Shown piece by piece: positions 1 to 11,874 of a stretch of 64,000 bases of DNA. Position numbers and translations under genes: made by a program. The notes beneath the pieces are model-generated. The model saw nothing but the letters and a program-made list of their open reading frames with translations, searched no databases and had not been told where the DNA came from. Positions within the stretch are counted from its first letter, which is position 1; every line of letters begins with the position of its first letter. Source of the DNA: Episyrphus balteatus (Eukaryota; Arthropoda; Insecta; Diptera; Syrphidae); assembly GCF_945859705.1 (NCBI RefSeq), contig NC_079134.1, positions 34,610,576 through 34,674,575 of the forward strand, read 5' to 3'.

Positions 1-360
1 CTATCTAAAGCAAGAAAAATCAATTCTCTACGACTTCGCGTTTAGATTTTAGCCCAAATTTCATCTTTCCGTTTTACCCCTGTTTACCCTATTAAATGAC
101 CCTTTCAAATAAACTATAGAAGATTTTTGTATCTCTAATAGTTTATTTTTAATTTTGAATTGAAATAATTTTGCCGCACTGCGAAAGTTCGAGAGTGTAA
201 CGTTAGAAAATGGCATCACTTTTTTGTGGTGGCTGCCATGGTTCATCAATTAATAAGACGTTATCACATCAAAAAGAATCATCATCCCAAGAAATAAAAC
301 TAACGACTTAAAATTTGTATTAAAATGATTTGTAATTGTTAAAACTGTATCTATCAAACA
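1..360. other. A+T-rich non-coding DNA
   Basis: No coding signal, RNA gene or repeat border is visible. Short open frames here are of the length expected by chance. Confidence 0.6.
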
Positions 361-432
361 AACAATTTTGCTTCTGTAAAGCTTTACAGGTGCTTCTATA
401 GCTTCTGTAAAGCTTTATAGAAGCAAAATTGT
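361..432. repeat. 72-bp near-perfect hairpin repeat
   Basis: The left arm AACAATTTTGCTTCTGTAAA is mirrored by an inverted arm ending at 432. Each arm also contains the palindrome TAAAGCTTTA. The arms differ at about one base and almost the whole sequence folds on itself. It has the shape of a very short MITE (miniature inverted-repeat element). I could not read a convincing TSD, so the class is open. Confidence 0.65.
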
Positions 433-2892
433 TATTTGGGTAATCATCCAAAATGCATTAGAATTGATAAAACAACACAAATTTCAAAGTGTTCCGTTTA
501 TTTTGGCTAGCAGTGTAATTATTAAATTCAACGAAACTGTAAAAGATTTATTTGGTGTTTTACTTTTCACAACAATCGGCCATGATTTTTTATCAGAAAA
601 CACAAAAAAAAAAACAACCCGATTTTCCACGTTAACTACTTGACACAAAAAATTGTCTTGAGAGTTTGAGGCTTGATGTTTTTCAAGTTTGCAGTTAGAA
701 ACCAACTCATCTTTTAAATACCCGATTTGACTTAATTATCTAGAAGAACCCTCATCTTGAAGATTTCTCCGCTTTCAGTTTCAGTCATAACTTGGTAAGT
801 TCCCTTTTTATTTTGTTCCTCTATATATTCTGAATCAAATACTTTTAAAAGCCCATATTTGTTAACTTTTCTTAAAGATTCAGCTCTTATTAAAAACTGC
901 TACTGAACCGGGTCACTGTGGTGTATGCGTAACCTTTTTTTCTATTGCAATAAAGTTTGCCCCAAATAAATTATTTCTCTAATCAAACCCGTAACCCTTG
1001 TTCTGAATATTATCAACAGCACATATGACTTGTTAAGGTCACGAGCTTGTCTAGTTGGTAATTAAATTGCTAAAAATTTAAGGACCAAAATTGTACCTTA
1101 TTAAAAGATTTTCAAAAATATTTCATTTTATCAACCAGTCTATTATTTTAATTTTTCTCAACTATATCTAGTAATAACATGACTTTCAGGGCCTTAAGCT
1201 AGAGCCTTTCAGGTTTCGATAATCCTTGATCCGCCAATGCTTACGAGAATGTACTGTACTTTGGTATGTGTGTTAACCCGCCATATGATTGTGATAAACG
1301 ATGTTTGTTGCTTTGCTTTAAGCAATGTTGCACATCAAATGCTTGGCATTATAATGACAGAAAGTTTATTTTGTTTTCTGTTCCTTCGTTCTCTTATCCT
1401 TTTGTCTTTTTCCCAGATTTTTATACTGAGTATCCTTGTAAAATATTTTTTTGGGGACACATACTTATATATATTTCCTCTTGCCCTGGTTAATACCCTT
1501 TTTTTTTCTTTCTCAAACATACGATCCTATACAACCATTTGTATAATATTTTATGTTACAAATATGGTCCTTTGGAAATTTTTCTGTTCAGAAATGTTTT
1601 TTTATAAAGTTTTTTTTTTGTTTGTGCGTTTTTTTTTTTTGTAATCAGTCAATGTATCGAGAATGAAGAGGTTTTAAAGTCAAAATGGAAACCCCGAAGG
1701 AGGCTATTTGAATGGATATATGTGCCTAAAGGGAATGTCATATTACTTTCTCTTCATACTGATGAGCTAATAAGGACAAGGCTGCTGGTTGTTACGAGTG
1801 CGGAGATAAGAAAGAAGTCAACATATATAGTTTTTGTGTATAATAAGACTCCTCCACTCATGTTCGCATAAAGTAAAAGAGGAAATAAACTCATTTTTAA
1901 AAGCCTTTTTCTCCTTATGGAACGGATGGAGGAGGTATTCAGAGACAGAGAGAGGTACCTTATTTGTGAAACATGATTATGATGGTTCAAATACAAAACA
2001 CACACAATCTTTGTATGTGAATAGAATATCACAAAGATTTGAAATGAAAGTAACGAACCTTTAGAAAAGAAAAGATTTTTATATCCTTTTCCATTTTGTG
2101 TAATGTATAGAAATGCGTATTGCTTGGCGCTATCTATCTATAACTTAAAGGAGAAAAGTTTAATTTGAGATAAATGTGTGTACAGAGGTTCTTTTTTAAT
2201 GGATAAAGAGGGATTTGAAGTAGGTAACAAAAATTATATACGCAATTCAAAAAGTGAAATAATTGTGTTTGAGTATGATTTTAAAATGTTAAAGGAGGAG
2301 AGTCGAGGAGATGGCAGTTTTTTTTTATGTGTCGCGTAATTGTGTATTGTAATGTTAAAATATGTTTACAGCATAAGTGGATAGGTACTTTGATTAAGCA
2401 ATATGGTTGATTAAAATGAAATGAATGAAAATTCTCAATTAAACGTTACTTTTATCTTACTTAGTTACTTACATATGATGGAAGCACAAAGTTGGGTGCT
2501 CCAAGGGTTTATTTAATAGTCTTTTTTAGGTATTCCTTAGTAACTGTCTCCAATATTATGCTTCAAGTTGTTTTAAATCTGATTTGTTTGTTATAAGAAC
2601 TAAGAATCTACATAATCTACAAAATTTTTTTTAGTAAAAGGGTGTTTTTTTTTTTAAAGAAATGATGAAATTCGGAATTAGTACCACAAAAACTGGGACA
2701 AAAATGTTACACCAAGAAAATTGGTACAAATGTTTAATTTTATTAAGGTAGATATAACAGAAACTAAGAATCTAAGCAGTCTATACAAATATTTACGTGA
2801 AAGGGTGTTTTTTTTTTGTAAATAAGGAAAATCCGCGATAAGTCCGATAAAATCAATGTTATTTAAATTGTTGTCTTTTTCATGGGAATTAT
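433..2892. other. Gene-poor A+T-rich DNA
   Basis: Several hundred-base stretches of ordinary-complexity sequence are mixed with poly-T runs. The longest open frame (1237-1644 +) is low-complexity Phe/Leu-rich translation of T-runs with no recognisable domain. I see no gene. Confidence 0.5.
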
Positions 2893-2894
2893 TA

Positions 2895-3849
2895 GGGGAA
2901 AGTGGCCTAAAATGGCACCCCAAGGTAAAATGGCCCCCTTGCTAGAAATCCTAGAATCGAAAATAATTAGAAAGTTTTATGAACGCGATTCTTTAGTTTA
3001 TCTGGCAAAACCAACATATACGAAATTTTAGGAATTTCAAGCCATTATTTGAAATTTGACAGGTCAAACTGTCTCTATCCACATCAAAAAGTACACTCGT
3101 TAAAATTTTGTGAAATTTTTTTTGCAAAAAAAAAGTATAAAAAACATTGTATTTTGGAAAAAGAAATTAATGTGTGTACGCATGAAGTATTTCTTATTAA
3201 TTAACTGAAATAAGTTGGTTTAAAACGATTTTAAATTTTTTGGTGTAAAAATTAAATTGAAAAAACTCAAAATGGGCAAAATGGCCTACTTAGTGCTCGG
3301 GTAAAATGGCATACCTATTTCACATGTCATTTTACATTTTTTTTTCACATTTTCATTTTTTTTAAGTAAAAATAGTTGCTATTTATGAACGATGTATAGA
3401 GAGGAAGTCCTGGACTGAGGAAAGCCCTTGATTCCGTCAAAAACCTAGAAAAAGGCTTCTAAAACTCAAAGTTGCAAAAACTACAAAAAAGAGACGAGCA
3501 ACCAACATGAACTGGGTTTTGAATGACTCGATGAAAGATCTGGGGGGATTAAGCACCACTTGTTCCAAGAAAATGGAAAAGGAGCCCTTTGACTCAATTT
3601 TGCATTTAAAATCACGTATGTTTGGACAGTGTGCCATTTTACCCAGGTAAATTTGATCAGTGAAATTTGTAGACGTCTTGAAAATTAAAAAATTAAATAC
3701 TTTTTGGAACTTTTTCAACTCGCAAATGAAAAAAATGTGAGAGTAATATATTAAACTCTGAAAAGTATATAGCATTTAAGTTTGAATGCTACTGTTTTTC
3801 GAGATATAGGACATTTTCCTTAGGGGGGCCATTTTAGGCCACCTTCCCC
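2895..3849. mobile_element. Non-autonomous TIR element, TA target (GGGGAAAGTGG ends)
   Basis: The left end GGGGAAAGTGGCCTAAAATG is mirrored at the right end (GGCCATTTTAGGCCACCTTC, then CCCC). Dinucleotide TA flanks both sides (2893-2894 and 3850-3851). The interior keeps repeating variants of the end motif, such as AAAATGGCATACC. No transposase frame is present, so it depends on another copy. TA duplication fits the Tc1/mariner group, but the TIR alone does not prove it. The element at 49317-52259 has related ends and also a TA target. Confidence 0.75.
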
Positions 3850-3851
3850 TA

Positions 3852-4654
3852 CGAATATAAATAAGACTATACATTTTTTACTGTGAAAGGGTGTTTTTTT
3901 TTATGTGTAGAGAAAATGTGGGTATATTGGAAAAAGTAAGTAATAATTGGAAAAAAGTAAGTAATAGTACCCTATTGAAATTCAGAAATTATGTTACCTA
4001 CTTTTTAATATCATGGTTAATAGATATATTTTTTTTTAGTGAAAACTAAAATGATAGGTCACCCTACTGAAATTTATTAAAAATGTTGAATTTGCAATAG
4101 ATAGCAAGAATAAAGAGTTTTATAAAAAAAAATTAGGTGAAAGGATATTTTCTTAGAAGAAATAGTAAAATATGTATGTAATTGGTCCCACAAAGAAAAT
4201 GTTTAAGAACTTTAGTATAAACGTGCAATTTGTCATCGAAACGAAAAATAAAGTGCATCTTTGGCTTTTTTGGACTAATTACAGATTTTACTGTTTCTTT
4301 AACTTTTCTTAGAGCAATCGTATTGACTTTATTTGGATGTCATTAGATTCAGCATCGAAAAATACCTTAAAAACATGTGTCATATCGCTGGCTGAGAATA
4401 ATTTAGCAGTAATATTTTTATCATTCTTATGTGATTCATTGAGAAATTAAGGGATAAAATGAATATGTTTGGTAACAAATTATTGAAATATAGTTTAAAA
4501 TCAAATAGAAAGTTAGTAACAGGATACAACAACAATGGATAATTTAACTTTAATTTTCATTCACCTAAAAATAAATGTATTTACGTTACTTACATTACAA
4601 TGGCCAACACACAACAATTTTCTAGAGTGTTGTTTATAATTTCCGAAAACAACA
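3852..4654. other. A+T-rich non-coding DNA
   Basis: No recognisable gene or repeat. Contains short T-runs and phrases like GTGAAAGGGTG followed by T8-9 that recur at 2800, 3885 and 4137, suggesting old repeat remnants. Confidence 0.4.
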
Positions 4655-5300
4655 TTAGTTTTTTCTAGCAGCTCTAGCTCTTAAGTTATTCATACATGAA
4701 AAGGCATAGAAATTCATACAATTTTTTTTTTTGTTAAAATTTTTTTTGTATTTTTATTTTACTTACTAAACCAAAATACAATACATTCAAAATAAATTTT
4801 TCCAGCAAAACTTTAAAAAACGCTTGTAATAATAAAATCTAAAAAAAAAAAAATAGTATGAAATCACCCCAAAGTGTGAAAAATGAAAATATCTAAAAAA
4901 AAACTAGAGCTCCAGTGTAATTTTTAAGCTTAGTGAGCCCAAATGCAATAGGTTCGATTAAAAATTTTCTGGAAAATCTTAACAAACATTTAAAATAAGA
5001 ATAACTTTAAAATTAGTACGAAATTACCCCCAAAATGTGAAAAACTTAAATATAAATGAATGTGATTTTTAGGTTTACTGACTCTTAATACATTAAGTTT
5101 AATATAAATTTTTCTGGAAAATTCGAATAAACGCTCAAAACAAGGAAAACTGAAAAATTAGTATGAATATTCCCCAAATATGAAAAATTAAATATTTCAA
5201 AAACTAGAGCTGCTAGAAAAAAAACCAATATAATTTTTGAGCTTACTGAACCCAAACTATAAAATTAATATAATTCTTTCTGGAAAATGTTTCAGAATTT
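4655..5300. repeat. Decayed tandem repeat, unit ~150-165 bp, with inverted flank
   Basis: Phrases such as TAATTTTTAAGCTTAGTGAG, TTTCTGGAAAAT, AATTAGTACGAAAT and AAAACTAGAGCT recur three to four times between 4755 and 5300 in the same order. A copy of the last phrase in opposite orientation (TTTTTTCTAGCAGCTCTAG, near 4660-4678) sits at the left border and mirrors 5200-5222. This gives an inverted-repeat boundary around a degenerate tandem array. Confidence 0.55.
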
Positions 5301-7935
5301 TTTGCAAACTTTTTTATAAAAAGGTTTTATGTCATTTTTTTTTACAATGCTCATAAATCCTTTTTTGTGGTGAAATAAATGTTTTTTTTTTCATGGTTTT
5401 ATGACTTTTTTAGGGTACTTTATGAGATTTCATCAATACTTTACTGCTATGTAACTATTTTATCCAAAAATCCAGCGATATGATGATATTCCACAAACAA
5501 TTTTTTTTTTCACCATATTTTTGACCTTCACCCCCTCCCTCTTGTCCGCGAAAAAAAAACACCCTTCCACCAAACTTTTTTTTATAGACTTTTTTGATCC
5601 TTGGTTCTTATCCCAAAAGCAAACTTTTTGCCAAGTTTCATGATTGTAACATTTTTTTTTTATTTTAATGACAATTTTATCTGTATTATAATGTGCAATT
5701 CGGGGAATTTTTCGTTTCATTTCTGAAAATTTTGATTAAGGATTTTAAGTTTATGGTTGCTGATTTATTACGCATCATCTTGTTGATGTTATTCATGACA
5801 GATAATAAAATACACCCAATCAATTTCTATTTTTTGTCGGATTCTTAAAAAAAAGTGTCCCTCATTTGTGCAAAGATGAAAGCCAAAGTTCAACTAAACC
5901 CACCACATTTTCAAACCGACAACAAAGAAAAGAAAAAAAAAATATTCCTTGTGGCATTGAAGTAATTATCCCATGTCAAAACATTATCAACAGCTAGTAC
6001 CAAGTTGATTTGTGATGTCCTTTTTTTTTACATATTCTTTCTTGTTTTTCTACCTGTCCTAAAGGCAAAATCCTTGGGCCAAAAAAAAAAAAGATGAAGA
6101 ACCTACTTCAAACGAATTACACATTTGCAATATGCTAATCATGCAAAAAAAAAAAAAAATAAGAAAAAATATACACCATTAATATTTCTTCTGTCCAAAA
6201 TGCGTTGAAGGACTTGCAATTACCGTCAGAAAAGAAAACCCAAAATCAGGATAAATTGTGTGAGAAATCCTTATGGGACCCGCACAAATTGATCAGTGGA
6301 TCCCGCTTCGATTAGAGATTGAACTTTTGCACAAAAATAAAAATACATATTCAATGCTTCAAAAGCAAGCAAATATAGAAAAAAACAAATAAAAAGGACT
6401 CAGTCATATTCAATATTTTTATGAATGCCAAGTGGGAAATGAAAGGGCTCTTGAGAATGAGAGAGAAAAAAGAAATCCATGACGAAGGAAAATTATTGGC
6501 GTCGGTCATAAATTTCATTTCCATAAAAAGATGAATTTTAGGGATTTCATGAACGGGAACTAAGGACTTTGCAAAGCAAAAAAAAGGACGAACAAAAAAA
6601 AAACGGAACAAAAATTGGCTAGGGTGTTGAGATTTTCTTCGAGTCCGAACTTTCAGGAGATATTTGCCGGGCTCCTTTTGTTTTGTGTGCCAGCCAGCAG
6701 CGGATCCCTATTGCCCTTCGTCCTTTATATCGTTTGCCTGCATTTGGCTTATAAAGAAATTGAATTATGCAATGTTAAACGTTGTTGGCGCTTGTGGTAG
6801 GTTCTGAGGTGGAGTGGAAAAGCGGGGATGGGGAGTTGGATGGTTTAGAGCAAATATGGGGCCTCGGCAAAGCGTCCGTAGTACTAACCGAAGGAAAAAA
6901 AAATTAACGAGTAAGGATGCTTTATTTTTTTTTTCATTTTTTTATGACTATTTATACCGAAAAAGGATATCGCTTTAGTTTGTTGATTCACTTAAGGCCG
7001 TCTCTTGCTGTGATGCTTTTTGTTAGTCTCTCTCTCCTTTTTTTTCTACTGCGTGGCTATATTCCTTTTTTTTTTGCCTTCTATATGCTTCGCAGGATCC
7101 TTTTTTCAATTTAGCGAGTATTCTTCTTGATTTTTCTTTATTTTTTAATTTCTGCGAAGAATAAAAATGATGAGCAATTCATCTTTTCGTTTTTATTATT
7201 TTTTGTTTGCAAAATTTGTTTTTTTTTTTTTTTCATTAAAAAAAAAATACACAAAGCGGTGCAAAGTAGATTTTTATGAAGGCAAAAATGATGGAAGAAG
7301 CTAATTTTTTTTTGGTATACATTTTTTTTTTGTAAAATTAAAAGCTTAAAGAATTCTTGTTATACGAGGGTTTTGAAAGAGATTTTATTTTTAAGTTTTT
7401 TTTTTTTTATATAATTTTAACATAGCGGAAATCACACAGTGGCTGTAAAACGGTTGTAAAAGAATTACTTTACTTCTCAGAATGGAATTCGTTTTTTTTT
7501 TGTATAGAAAAAATATTTTTACGAAAGAAAATAATAACTTGGCTATTATGTTGAAGGTTAATGAATGAACATTTTTTTATAAGATAGGGTAAAATTTTAA
7601 ATTTACTTTGAACTAATTTCATAGATTTTAAAAGTTTTTTTTTTCATCAAATTTCAGCAAAAATGCAATCATGATTAATTTTATTATGCGGAATGCTTTA
7701 ATGGAAACTTCTTTGCATCTTAAAATAGTTTTTCTCAGATTTAATTTAAAAAAGGCTTAATGTTAATTTTATTGTAATTGTTTTTTACTAAAAATATTGA
7801 TTTAAAACTTGGATAGAAATATGTTTTGCCAAAACGTTTGTGTTTTGAGCGCCATCTGTATCAGAAATTCATAAACAAGAGCTGATGTTATCGAAATGAG
7901 TTTTTTAAAAGTGAAAATGGGACTTTTCTTATGTA
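5301..7935. other. Gene-poor DNA with many homopolymer runs
   Basis: Mostly poly-A/poly-T interspersed sequence. 6610-6880 is a short island of higher G+C and normal complexity, with an open frame on + that has no recognisable domain. I do not call it a gene. Confidence 0.45.
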
Positions 7936-7936
7936 A

Positions 7937-8674
<738 letters not shown>

Positions 8675-9898
8675 GTTGATCAGTGTTGTCTTTGCTATTT
8701 TCCAGGATCTTTTTTTTTTTCAATCTAAAAAAAAAACTAAAACTTACTGAAGATCAAAATAGTTTCTTTTACAAAACTTCATGTTTGTGGGAAGGTAAAC
8801 ATAGCGTAGATCGATTTGGTTTACAAATTCAATCAGAATCAGAATTGTTCTTCTTTTTGACATTTGAAATATTTGCAAACCTCCAAATATGTACATTCCA
8901 GAATCTTATTAAATCATTAAATTTCGCCAAAGGACTGTATCTTTTTAAAATTACTGCTTTCATTAATTTCTCCAAAAAAAAATTTTACAAATCCGCTCTT
9001 GGCGAATAAGAAACAAAACTAAGTTCCAGAAGAAGAAGAACACACTGTTGATGTTCATTTTCAAAAAAAGAAAAAAAAAAAAAACTCAAAACTCTTGGAA
9101 TATTATTAACTTTTTGTTTCTTGGCGTTTAGGAAAGAGAATGAGAAAACCCCGGCCAAAGGTACACCTCTACCTTCTATATTATTCTGTTCGTAATTACT
9201 TTGTGAAAACTTTTTACTTACTCTGATATATATTTTTTTAGCTTCCGGTGATGGTATATCGTTGGAGTTGAGGTAACTCAAAAAAAAAAAGTAAAGAAAC
9301 AACATAAAGTAAAGTAAAACACCAAAAGCATGACCACAGTGTGTTTTTTTCTTCTTTCTTTTTTCTTGTGTCTTTTTTTTTTTAGTTGTTATTTTAAGGA
9401 AACGGTGCGCAGCGTGTAGGTTGGTATAAGGATACCTTACATACGTATATATAAATTTTATGTTGAAAACATTTTAAAAGTCTTGTGACCGTCTTTTTCA
9501 CAAAAATATACGAGAGCTTGAGGCAATTAAAAATAAATTTAGCAGGTCATAATGCTAATGCGGCCTTTTTAAGTGAAAAATAAATAGTATTTGAAAATAC
9601 TTATAGACATTATGACCATTTTTTGGAAGAAAACAAAAAAAAAGCTTCAAAATGTGAGTTTTGTTTAACTTTTTTTTTTTTAATTTAATTAAAAATTTAT
9701 AAAGTCTTTTGTTGAAAAAACAATGAAAGTTTATACAGCAAGTAACGAGCTATTAAATCTTTGATTGGTAAGTGTTTATTTTACTTTTTTTTTAACAGTT
9801 TCATGTAATTACAAAATGGTGACACGTGTGGCAGGAAGAATTTTTTTTACATTCTTGCTTGTTTAATGGTATTTCAAAAAAAAAAAATCATGTATATA
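8675..9898. other. Non-coding DNA
   Basis: Two overlapping 106-108 codon frames on opposite strands are rich in Phe/Lys from T- and A-runs and show no domain. No gene is supported. Confidence 0.45.
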
Positions 9899-9900
9899 TA

Positions 9901-10118
9901 CACTGAGGGAAAAGCCACCATAAAACAAAGTAAAATCAATAAAAACCACATTGATTTAACTATAATTCGGAATGATTTTGCGTTGAAGAGGAACATTTTA
10001 AAATCAACGTGGAAAAAGGTTAATTTTTGATGGTTTCGTATCTTAAAGTCACATAAATCAAAGTTGTTCATCTTTGAAACAACGATGTATCAACATCAAT
10101 TTATTTTTTCCCTCAGTG
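9901..10118. mobile_element. 218-bp MITE with TA duplication (CACTGAGGGAAAA ends)
   Basis: CACTGAGGGAAAA at the left end is perfectly inverted at the right end (TTTTCCCTCAGTG). TA flanks both sides (9899-9900, 10119-10120). Size, TIR and TA target fit a Tc1/mariner-type MITE. There is no coding capacity. Confidence 0.8.
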
Positions 10119-10120
10119 TA

Positions 10121-10959
10121 GCTATGTTCTAAGAAAATGTATAAGTTTGTTCGTTTAAAGATATTTAAAAAAAAAAAAATAAGTTTTAAAATAAAGCTAT
10201 TATGCAATTTAGAAGAAACTATTAATCAACACTTAAAACCAAAATTTAAAAAAAAATTCAACGACCATTTTTCGAAAATTCGATTTTTCAAAAAAATAAA
10301 TTTCAAAATAATTTTTTTTTTTAATTTTATTTTTGATTTAAGGAAGATAGCCCAGGGTCGATAATTTTTGAAACCAAAAAAAATCATAGTAGGATGAAAC
10401 CCATTGAAAAAGGATGTGAATATGATAAAAATGAAGGGAAAAATAAGTTACGGGCGGCCCGAGTTCGGGAAGTGGTAGGGTTCAGTTTTTAATGGTAAAA
10501 AATGGTAGGTATATCTTGATTTCCGGCAAAACTACAAGTCCTATGGAAAAAAGTTGTATGGCAAGGTTGTAGGTAATAAAAAGATCTACAACTTAAGTCA
10601 TTACAATTTTTCGACATAACCTCAAAATTTATGTGAAAAATTCAAAAAACCGAGTTTTCGGTTTTTTATTTTTATCTTTTGCAAAAAAAATGTTTTTTTT
10701 TCTACGAAATTTGGTGAAAACTTACCTTATTATGTCCCGAATACACAGAAATTGATTTGATTTAAAATAATTATTTTTTGACCTTTTTTTGACTTAATAC
10801 AAAAAAAAAACACCCTAATTTTCAATCGAAAATTCACGTGCCAAAATATCAGCTTTTTTCAAAAAATCGGTGGGAATTTTGTTCGTTAAAATCTCAACTT
10901 TCCAATAGTGTAAACAAAAATTTACATTAGTATACCATAGTACATGTTCTCGGTAAATA
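10121..10959. other. Non-coding DNA, possibly the body of a truncated repeat
   Basis: No gene. The right part runs straight into the piggyBac-like end at 11070, so some of this may be the body of that element, but I could not find its left end. Confidence 0.4.
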
Positions 10960-11074
10960 CAATTATTATCTTTCAATTAAGCCATCGTAACCTAAAAAAT
11001 TGTTTAATTTAATATTTTTTACGAATTTTTAAAAAAATGTTACATGAGAGTAACGCTGGGTCCGAAAGGGTTAA
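10960..11074. mobile_element. Right end of a piggyBac-like MITE (unoccupied copy)
   Basis: The sequence ends CGCTGGGTCCGAAAGGG followed by TTAA (11071-11074). CCC at the inner side of TTAA is the hallmark of piggyBac-type ends. The 100 bases before it match 34597-34703 joined directly to 40990-41006, so this copy shows what the nested copy looked like before another element landed in its CGCT. The left end of this copy is not recognised. Confidence 0.7.
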
Positions 11075-11267
11075 TTATTTGATATAGAAATTCAAAAATT
11101 TGCTATCAAATATAACTTAAGGAAATTAAATTTGTAATAAAATTCAACTTAAAAATTCCTTTTAACAAAACTGACTATAAATACTGCTTAGCCCTTCACA
11201 ATCTGATCTCCTATTAACAGTATTCTCTCTATCTAAAATATGGAGCATTTCTAATAACATTCTTTTT

Positions 11268-11667
11268 ACTTGCGATATAGGTACTATATCAAGTTATGCA
11301 TTCGTTGATATAAAAAAAAAGTTGAGATAACATTTTTCCATGACATTACGATGGTAGAGAATGCTAAAAAAGTTGGTCCCGGAAGTCCGTCTGTCAGTCT
11401 GTAAACTAAGCTACAGCCTAAACGGATAGACCGATTGATGTCAAACTTGGTATGTAGCGTTATATGGCAACTCTCCAGAGGGGTTTTTGGAACTAATAAC
11501 GGTAACGGTACTTGTCATACACAGATTTTAGTAAAATTGAAATATCTCGAAAACGGCTCCAACGATTTTGTTTAAAAAATTTAAATCTTAGTTTTAAGCT
11601 AAGGTCTATCTTTTAATGAAAATTTTTTTTTGAAAATCATTATTAACGGTACCTGCCATAGAACCGT
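11268..11667 (+). repeat. TCTG-family repeat, truncated copy
   Basis: Starts with TTACTTGCGATATAGGTACT and continues with the family core: TGACATTACGATGGTAGAGA, a short GTCCGTCTGTCAGTCTG tract, AGCTACAGCCTAAACGG, then CGGCTCCAACGATTTTG. It breaks off where a second head of the same family begins at 11668. This subtype matches the partial copy at 27240-27485. Confidence 0.7.
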
Positions 11668-11789
11668 TTTTACTTGCGATATAGGTACTATAGGGCAAGT
11701 TTAGGATTCGTAAAAAAAATCGAACTCGAGATAACAATTTTACATGACATTACGATGATGGAGAATGCCAAAAAAGTGGGTCCGGCAAT

Positions 11790-11874
<85 letters not shown>

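Noticed and set aside
1237..1644. 135-codon hydrophobic frame, possibly a membrane protein
   Set aside because: Composition follows T-runs, another long frame overlaps it, and no receptor or transporter motif is present.
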